Shown here: piece by piece, positions 57,554 to 64,000 of the stretch
How the letters are laid out: each line of letters starts with the position of its first letter
How positions within the stretch are numbered: position 1 is the stretch's first letter
Assembly: GCF_036850765.1 (NCBI RefSeq)
Contig: NC_089490.1
Span: forward strand, 126,818,522 to 126,882,521
Direction of reading: 5' to 3'
DNA: 64,000 bases
Origin: Saccopteryx bilineata
Taxonomy: Eukaryota; Chordata; Mammalia; Chiroptera; Emballonuridae
Position numbers and translations under genes: made by a program
The notes under the pieces: generated by a model
Seen by the model: the letters and a program-made list of their open reading frames with translations, nothing else
Told to the model about the DNA's origin: nothing
The model's database searches: none

Positions 57554-57807
57554 CATTGGTTCCCAAAATGTGACCCAATCAGTGCCACCTGGGAACCTGT
57601 TAGAAATGAACATTGTTGGGTCTCCTCTTAGAATTACTGTATCAGATACTTTGAGGGGTGAGGCCCAGCAATCTGGTTGTTGTTGTTGTTAGCAAGAAAG
57701 AGAGAGGGACTGACAGGGACAGACAGGAAGGGAGAGAGCCAGCAATCTGTATTTTAACAAACCATTTAACAAATATTCTGATCTTTGCTAAAATTTGAGA
57801 ACCATTG
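57554..57807. mobile_element. MER5-like hAT relic, split by a SINE piece
   Basis: Ends CATTGGTTCCCAAAATG and ATTTGAGAACCATTG are the hAT-type inverted repeats. Imperfect 8-bp TSD TTACAGCA / TCATAGCA. Internal cacctgggaacctgttagaaat, ggcccagcaatctg, taacaaaccatttaaca. A SINE tail (57676-57738) interrupts it. Confidence 0.85.
57676..57738 (-). mobile_element. 5'-truncated SINE tail with TSD
   Basis: gttgttgttgttagcaagaaag, agagggactgacagggacagacaggaag. TSD CCAGCAATCTG at 57665-57675 and 57739-57749. Confidence 0.85.
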
Positions 57808-58199
57808 TCATAGCACACAGGGTCTCCTTTTATGAGATCTATTACAATTCCACCATTATGGTGCCTAGGTTTCAAAATTCTATGTCTTCAGGCTATAAAT
57901 AAACTTCAGTCATCCTTGTCAAAGTCATCGACAGACTCCTGAGTCATCCTTCTCAATTCCTTGCAGATCCACTTCCTGGCTCAAGATTACTCTTGCCAAC
58001 ACTTCTCTGTTCATAACTCATCTTACTTTCAATATCTATATAAATGATCGTTCTCATATCCTGGCCTCTGACTTAATGAAGCCCATTGCCTCCTTTCTGA
58101 TTCAGTTGCTCTATCAGCGTGCCATCGATCTTATCATTACCAGCAATTCAACCCCTAGTATCAGTCCCAAGCAGCTTACTCCCTTACTATCATCTACTT

Positions 58200-58550
58200 C
58201 ACTGGCAGTCAACCTGGTCCCTACCGCCCACTAGTGGGCATTCCAGCTTTCATGGTGGGCGGTAGCAGAGCAACCAAAGTATAAGTATAAATAAAAAGAT
58301 AGATTTAACTATAGTAAGTTGTTTTATAAAGATTTATTCTGCCAAACTTAGCGAAAATCTGACATAAAGTACTTGGTAAGTAATTATTATTATATGCTTT
58401 AACTTGCTGTAACTCTGCTTTATAAATTTTATAAAATAAAGTTACTTCCCTACTTTATAAATCACCATTACTGTGATGGGCGGTTAGAAAATTTTACTAC
58501 TAACAGAGATACAAAAGTGGGCAGTAGGTATACAAGGTTGGCTACCCCTG
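58200..58550. mobile_element. hAT MITE, 351 bp
   Basis: Terminal inverted repeats near CACTGGCAGTCAACCTGGT and (reverse complement) CAGGGGTAGCCAACCTTGT, followed by CTACCGCCCA / CTACTGCCCA. Perfect 8-bp TSD ATCTACTT (58192-58199 and 58551-58558). Non-coding. Confidence 0.9.
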
Positions 58551-59497
58551 ATCTACTTCCTATCTTTCTAACTACCTGAACTCCAACAGCTTTTAACCCC
58601 CCATTATCCCATGAATCCACCACTGTTACATAGGAACCTGCCTTTTGTACATTCTATTTTTCTTTCTTAGTTGGATTACAGCTGATCATTATATCATTCT
58701 CATGCACTATTTTCAACTCTCTTCCTCTTCTGTCTCTCTGTGTAGTTTACTTGTAAACTCCAACCCTGGTTAAAGCCACTGCTAAGCTTGCTTGACACCT
58801 GCACTGCTGACTAATAGAGAAAAATGTAATATTGCGCTAACGGCTAGCCAGTCTCATTTTAAATTCGTTACTACTGGACCTCTAGGGAGTATGACAGTCA
58901 TACTACATTCTCTTAATTCATTCACTCTCCCATCCTTCTAGATGACTACTTCATACCTTCTCCTCACTCCTCAGGTGCCAACAGCTCCTTCCCAATCCAT
59001 ATTGCCATTCTGCTAATGATAGCTTTGCTTCCTAGTTCACTGAGAAAATAGAAGCCATTCTAATAGGACTTTTCCCATGCACCTGCCAGTGCACCCATGC
59101 TATTTCCTGTCCTTATGACCTCTCACCCACTCCCATAATCCCCTTACAGAAAATGTCCCGAACAGGCCGTGCACATTTGCTGTCCCCAATATTTTTCGTC
59201 TTCTTTTCATTTGAATCTTTTGGCTTGCCCCATTAAACCACTGAAACTGTTTTGTCAAGTAACCTGTGACTAAATCAATGGTCCTTTGTCTTATTTTACT
59301 TGCCCTATCAGCAGCATTTTACACAGTTGGTGCCTACCTCCTCTCTGATAGGTTTTCTTCACTTGGCTTCCAGGACACAAACTCTTTTCATTTTCCTGGT
59401 CCTTCACCGACTACTTCCCAGTCTTCTTTGTTGGGTTCTCCTTATATCCCCAACATCTAAACAATGGAATGCTCCAGGGCTCAGCTGTTGGATCTCT

Positions 59498-59725
59498 CTC
59501 TCTCTCTCTTTTTATTTTAATCACTGATCTTTAGAGAGAGAGAGAGGGAGGGAGAGAGAAAAAGACAGGGAAAGAGAGAGAGAGAGAGAGACATCGGTTC
59601 ACCACTCCACTCATTCATGCTGTCATTGGTTGGTTCTTGTTTGTGTCCTGACCAAGGATCAAATCCACAACCTCAGCACGTGGGGACAATGCTCCAACTA
59701 ACTGAGTTACCCAGCCAGGGCCAGA
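59498..59725 (-). mobile_element. SINE, diverged tRNA-derived copy
   Basis: gagagagagagggagggagag, gtgtcctgaccaaggatcaaat, ending gttacccagccagggcc. TSD TGTTGGATCTCT (59486-59497, 59726-59737). Confidence 0.88.
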
Positions 59726-59924
59726 TGTTGGATCTCTTATCAGTCTACTTGAATTCCGATATTTATATCCGACTACCTAGATATCTCTACTTGTTCATCT
59801 AATAGAAAACTTTCAATCCTACTGGTCAGCTGACTTTGACACAAGATTGGCTACTGTGTGGAAAAAGGATTCAAGAAAAACAAGAGACTACATAGGGGTC
59901 CTGGTGAGACGGCTAAAGTAGTAG

Positions 59925-60271
59925 TGCAAGGTATTTTTCCCCGCCGAGGAAGAAGGAAGGGCATAGGCACCAAGTGTGGATAAGCAAAAGCTTTATTTAG
60001 TACAGTGCCTCCTGCCCAACAAGGTTCTCTGGTCTGTGAAAGGGAGCCAGAGAAGTCACATGGAGGAAACCGGGTGGGGAAAATTTAAAGGGTCGTTAGG
60101 GTGGTCGAGCTAATATGACGTGGCAAAATTTCATTGGCTGGCAGACAGTCGCTCCTTTCCAAAAGACTCCTGGGAAGTTTCTTTTGGCACGCATGGGTGC
60201 GAGCGGTTCCAGCCAAAGTTCCCTGGTCTGATTCCTCACGTGACCTTCCCCCATCGCCCACCGACCTCACA
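59925..60271 (-). mobile_element. solo LTR of a class I ERV
   Basis: 347 bp. The reverse complement starts TGTGAGGTCGGTGGGCGATG and ends AAAAATACCTTGCA. AATAAA is at 59992-59997 (as tttatt). Perfect 4-bp TSD GTAG (59921-59924 and 60272-60275), typical of gammaretrovirus-like elements. It shares segments (gtctgccagccaatgaaat, atattagctcgac, aataaagc) with the LTR at 63590. Confidence 0.92.
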
Positions 60272-60275
60272 GTAG

Positions 60276-62860
60276 TCCTGGTAAAATATAACATTGGTGT
60301 GAACTCTAATAGCGATGGTAGAGATGAGGAGAAGTGGACTCATTTAACATCTTAAAAGTAGAATCAAAGGACTTGATGATGGATGGGATAGCAGCACAGA
60401 CAAAGAAGAATTCTGTAAAAGACACTATCTTCTAATGTTCCGAATCATCACAAACTCTCAGAAAAATGTACCAAAAGGTCTTGAGGGAAGCTGTCTCCTG
60501 AGGGCAGCAGAACAGCATGAATTTTCAAAGGCCAGTTATGTTTTAATCTCTTAAAGGATGCGGCAACGTTCTATTTTTCATGCAATACCTCATAATTGCT
60601 TCTTTGGCCAGTAGCAGAGACAAAACTTCATCCCAGGTGAAAAGTTTAACATACAAATATGTGAAAATCTGATAAAGAATGGGCAGAATTCTGGAAAGAC
60701 TCAGGAAATAAGCTCATGCTTGTGGTGAAGGCAAAATTGAGATGTGATCACTGTATCTGAGTCCTAATACATGTGCCTCCAAACATAACACTGTGTACTG
60801 TATATGAGCTAAAGGGACAAAAAGTACTTGTGGATTCATCATCTCAAAGTCAAAAACTGAATGTAACCAAATTTTAGATGGCAAAATAAGAATTCTGAAG
60901 TCATTTTATTTTTCTCTTTTTATGGGAGCAAAAATAAGCTTAGCACACATTTATTGCTAAGATGTGGCCTGTTCCTCTCTACCATGGTGTCTCCTGATTA
61001 GCTCTCCTTTTCTCTTCATCAAAGAGTTCTTTTCAGATTAAAAAAAAAGAAAGAATGAAAGAAAGAAAGACCCACTTCTTTTCCTGGAACAGAAGAAGAG
61101 GGAGACGATGGCTAAAGAAATGGCTCTGTTCATAGAATTGTTTACCAGAAGAGGAGAGAGACACATCTGATCCCTTTTTTCTTTTTTAATGAACTGGGAT
61201 GAAAGAAATGAAGAAACAGGAGAAAGTGGGACATTTAAAAGTGAAAAGAAACATAAAATAAAGAGAGAGGAATGTAGGAAAATTCTCGTTTGTAGCAGGA
61301 GAAATGAATAGAGAGTTAACCTTTGCTATGAGAGGGGGTGAGATGCTGCTGAGAGCAAACACAGTTTCTATTTCTCTTTCTGAATTAAAAGGTCTATAGA
61401 AAGTTTAGGCATTAAAGAAATAACACACTGTGTAAATTTAAACTTTTGTTTAAAAATTATAATATGTTTGGTTTATTACTCTGAAACAAATAGTACCTAT
61501 TTTCCTGTGATGAAAACAGTAAGGAAAAAAATTAATCAGCAGGAATTCTGTTAATTGTCACTTAAGCAAAACCATTTCCTTTCTTTGAAACCCAGCTGAA
61601 AATTTCCACAAGGCAAGAAGTTTGCTGCAAACCCAAGGTACAAACAATCATTACAGGACAAACAAAGGAAATTATTCCATCATAAATCTGTCAAAACAGC
61701 CCATTCAGACCATTCCAAAGGCTTTATCAGCTCTGGTTATTTCTCTTTCCTTTCTTCAAAAAGGGACAGACAGTCACTGGAATCACACAACTTGAAATGT
61801 GGGTCTCTCAGTACTCTCTATGTCTTTGCATTAATTTAATGTGAATCAAAGTCTATGCATGGAATCTTCAGTGCAAGAGAACTTAATAGCTCTCAAGGGA
61901 ACCCATTCCAGATTGGATAGAACTTCCTTCCATGGGACTGACATAATTTCCCTGAGGTTTTCAGTTCTTTTCTGAGTTTGTCCCATTACCTTTTTTTTTT
62001 ACAACTCTAATGCTTATTCCATATGCTAGACTTTCCAAAGTGGGAAGAGAGCTATCATATTCTCCTCTGACTTTCTTTCTTCAATTGACATCTCTGACTT
62101 CATACTATTTTCTCCTTCTTATGTTTTTTCACAACATTTCTTGTATTGTTCCCCTGTTTGATTATACGTATTTTGAAGTGTAGTGCCCAGAGCTGGACAA
62201 ATTTTCTGAATAGTCTAATAAGGAAGAGTAGTGTAAAAAACTATAACCTCTTTCATTTAAGGTATTATATTATATAAATATATTATTTTTAATGTTTTGT
62301 TGTAAAGTAGCATACCTTAATTCCACAGGTTATGTAGAGACACCAAAGCAATATACAGAAGAATTTTTAAGAGGAGATTTATTAATAAGCCGGCTGCATA
62401 TGACTTACACGGAGTATAGCTGACTCAAATTGTGTAGCCTCGAATATAGCTGTGAGGCTAATTATATAGACTTGATCACATACAGGTTGGAGGGAAAAGG
62501 AAGGGGAACATTACACAATAATCAATCATTATAACATTTGTCTGTAGGATCTATAAAAAACATTCCTACACATTAAAACAGCGATGTCACTCTACATATC
62601 AAAGACATTCACAAATCTTTTAGTGTCTACCTCCCATTCCTTTGTCTAGAGGTATATGTTACTCTCAGGACTCCAGGAAGGGAGGAAGAGTTAAAATCAG
62701 TGTAGCATATGTACATATTGTCTCTTTTTGAAAGGGAAAGGAAGTTGTTCAGATAACCTTTATTCCTTCAGAGAACTATAGTTAAACTAAATGACCCAGT
62801 CGTCCTTGTAAGCCAGGAAGCTCCCACATCCTTCTCCCTCCATTCTCTGAAGAAAGGAGG
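60276..62860. other. intergenic DNA without recognised gene
   Basis: No gene or repeat family recognised over 2.6 kb apart from a gaaagaaagaaag run at 61050. Candidate low-copy sequence upstream of ITPR2. Confidence 0.5.
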
Positions 62861-62862
62861 AT

Positions 62863-62907
62863 GCTGAAATAGCTCAGTTGGGAGAACGTTAGACTGAAGA
62901 TCTAAAG
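62863..62907 (+). pseudogene. retroposed tRNA-Phe 5' half
   Basis: GCTGAAATAGCTCAGTTGGG then AGACTGAAGATCTAAAG match tRNA-Phe(GAA) from position 1 through the anticodon stem: D-arm AGCTCAGTTGGGAGA, anticodon GAA in ACTGAAGAT. The variable loop, T-arm and acceptor 3' side are absent, so it cannot be a working tRNA gene. A 12-bp direct repeat AAGAAAGGAGGA flanks it (62850-62861 and 62905-62916). Confidence 0.88.
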
Positions 62908-62916
62908 AAAGGAGGA

Positions 62917-63589
62917 AGCAAGAAACCTGACTTTTCCTCTTTAAAATGGTGTTGCCAGTACTAAGTTTTACAGTTCTTTGGCACCTTACCACAGTTTGCT
63001 ATATGATTGATATACTTGTTACATAGTATCAAAATAATATTTCATTTTTACGTTGATATAGGTCTTGTTCATAAATATTGTAGCAATTTATATGGCTGAT
63101 TTTCTGAATGTAAGAAAAACCTTAAATATTAGCTACGTCAATTTTATTTTGTTTGCTTCATCTCATCCTTTTAACTATCAAGAATTAAGACTTAGACCAC
63201 ATTTAAATTTTTCTAGTTGTCCCCAATATGAAACTGACCAAATCTTCATATTTTAAAGAATGATAATAACTTTTTAGAGGTAATGTTAGCTGGCACAAAA
63301 GGCCACATGATCTCTTTCGTGTACAATGTAACACCATCTGAACCCCATATGTCTAATCTTAGCATATTTCTCACATGATGCGCCTCCCTCCCTTACTGGC
63401 ATCCTGATCTCCAGCAAAGATATGAAACAGAGAAACACAAATAATTTGCAACATTTTTTAATGGAAAATCAAGGAATTAATCATTTTTGGTCTAAATTTA
63501 TTATTGCTGAAAATTAGTTATAGATTGAGTTAAAAATAATTCTCTATTGTGATGTTTCAATCAGCCAGTCATGATGTATCAGTGAAACC
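62917..63589. other. AT-rich intergenic DNA
   Basis: Nothing recognised. Confidence 0.5.
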
Positions 63590-63895
63590 TGTAAGGTTGG
63601 TGGATAATAGGGGATGGTCACGTGGGGAACCCAGACCCTGGAACTTTGGCTAGGACTGCCCACAACCAAGCGCACCAGGAAGCTTCACAGGAACCCTTTG
63701 GAAAAAAGTAACCGTCTGCCAGCCAGTGAGATTTCACCACATCATATTAGCTCGACTTCCCTAGAGGGACCCTTTCTTCAGGGCCAGGGAACCTTGCCAG
63801 GTGGGATGCACTGTACTCAATAAAGCCTTTTGTTATTCCACACTTGTTGGCTCTGGCCCCTTCCTTCCTTCTCAGCAGGGGAAAAATACCTTACA
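63590..63895 (+). repeat. 5' LTR of a class I ERV
   Basis: 306 bp, starting TGTAAGGTTGGTGGAT and ending AAAAATACCTTACA, with AATAAA at 63819-63824. The 4 bp before it are AACC; the matching TSD copy would be outside the window. Confidence 0.9.
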
Positions 63896-64000
63896 TTTTG
63901 GTGCCGAAAACCCGAGAGGAGTTAGAGGTCTGCAAGGACTGCTCCTCTCCCTGTCCCTTCCAAGAAAGAACCAGGATCAACGACCTTCCACGCACTTCAG
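63896..64000 (+). mobile_element. class I ERV leader, runs off the window
   Basis: Untranslated leader after the 5' LTR. No gag start is reached before the edge. Confidence 0.8.
63899..63917 (+). other. primer binding site, tRNA-Phe type
   Basis: TGGTGCCGAAAACCCGAGA agrees with the tRNA-Phe 3' end (TGGTGCCGAAACCCGGGA) apart from one extra A and one change. Confidence 0.82.

Larger units (their letters stand above)
57900..59815 (+). repeat. L2 LINE relic
   Basis: Long CR1-clade (L2) relic. The reverse transcriptase part is near 59230-59470: cagcagcattttacacagttg, cacttggcttccaggacacaa, ctccagggctcagctgttgg, encoding LSAAFYTV and FSSLGFQDT. Heavily diverged. A hAT MITE (58200) and a SINE (59498) interrupt it. 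Confidence 0.8.

Noticed and set aside
1177..59725. tRNA-like heads of the SINEs as possible tRNA genes
   Set aside because: They are followed by SINE bodies and TSDs, and lack proper cloverleaf 3' halves.
60134..60355. Small ORFs on both strands near 60.1-60.3 kb
   Set aside because: They lie within the class I solo LTR; the similar ORF at 63614-63823 lies within the other LTR.
61050..61070. gaaagaaagaaag tract
   Set aside because: Simple repeat, no larger structure.
54000..64000. Exons of the upstream neighbour gene (INTS13 in human order)
   Set aside because: No recognisable exon or splice pattern; the neighbour probably lies beyond the window.
1..64000. CRISPR arrays, operons, bacterial features
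   Set aside because: The DNA is vertebrate; the regular short repeats are microsatellites without spacers.

Overview
The window is mammalian nuclear DNA, almost certainly from a bat. Three things point there: tRNA-derived SINEs of bat type with clear target-site duplications (TSDs), L1 elements with bat-like 3' ends, and recent DNA transposons (hAT, mariner), which are common in bats and rare in most other mammals. The SINE families look most like those of rhinolophoid bats (horseshoe and leaf-nosed bats); that naming is from memory, so the genus is an inference. In this annotation family A means the long SINE beginning near cctgaccaggcggtggcgcag, family B the long SINE beginning near ggccctggccggttggctcag, and family C the short SINE beginning near cctgacctgtggtggcgcag.

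Only one host protein-coding exon is recognised: coding exon 1 of ITPR2 (type 2 inositol 1,4,5-trisphosphate receptor) on the minus strand at 19891-19982, inside a CpG island at about 19.3-20.7 kb. Everything below 19.9 kb is therefore ITPR2 intron 1. Everything above about 20.5 kb is upstream of the gene and holds no recognisable host exon.

Layout. 1-19.9 kb: intron 1, with SINEs, MIR and L2 relics, L1 3' ends, two small Tc1/mariner-type MITEs of one family, a third unrelated MITE, and a 1.6-kb hAT element (13894-15480). 19.3-20.7 kb: CpG-island promoter and exon 1. 21-29 kb: SINEs, an L1 3' end, an internally deleted mariner and a long dead L1. 29-46 kb: nested SINEs, L1 fragments, a solo class II LTR inside a SINE (37431-37916) and a second, deleted hAT copy. 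46.0-54.0 kb: a structurally complete but coding-dead class II (betaretrovirus-like) provirus with 6-bp TSD, two LTRs, tRNA-Lys-type primer site, gag/pol/env remnants and polypurine tract. It has later been hit by two family B SINEs and an L1 3' end. 54-64 kb: SINEs, a MER5-like hAT relic, an L2 relic carrying a hAT MITE, a solo class I LTR, a retroposed tRNA-Phe half, and at the right edge the 5' LTR and tRNA-Phe-type primer site of a class I provirus that runs out of the window.

The points most worth follow-up are: the family B SINEs carry a CTCF-like core, in tandem in some copies; the class II provirus pairs nearly identical LTRs with a badly decayed, possibly mosaic interior; a short upstream ORF overlaps the ITPR2 start codon; a tRNA-Phe 5' half has a 12-bp TSD; and one SINE is flanked by an inverted instead of a direct repeat.
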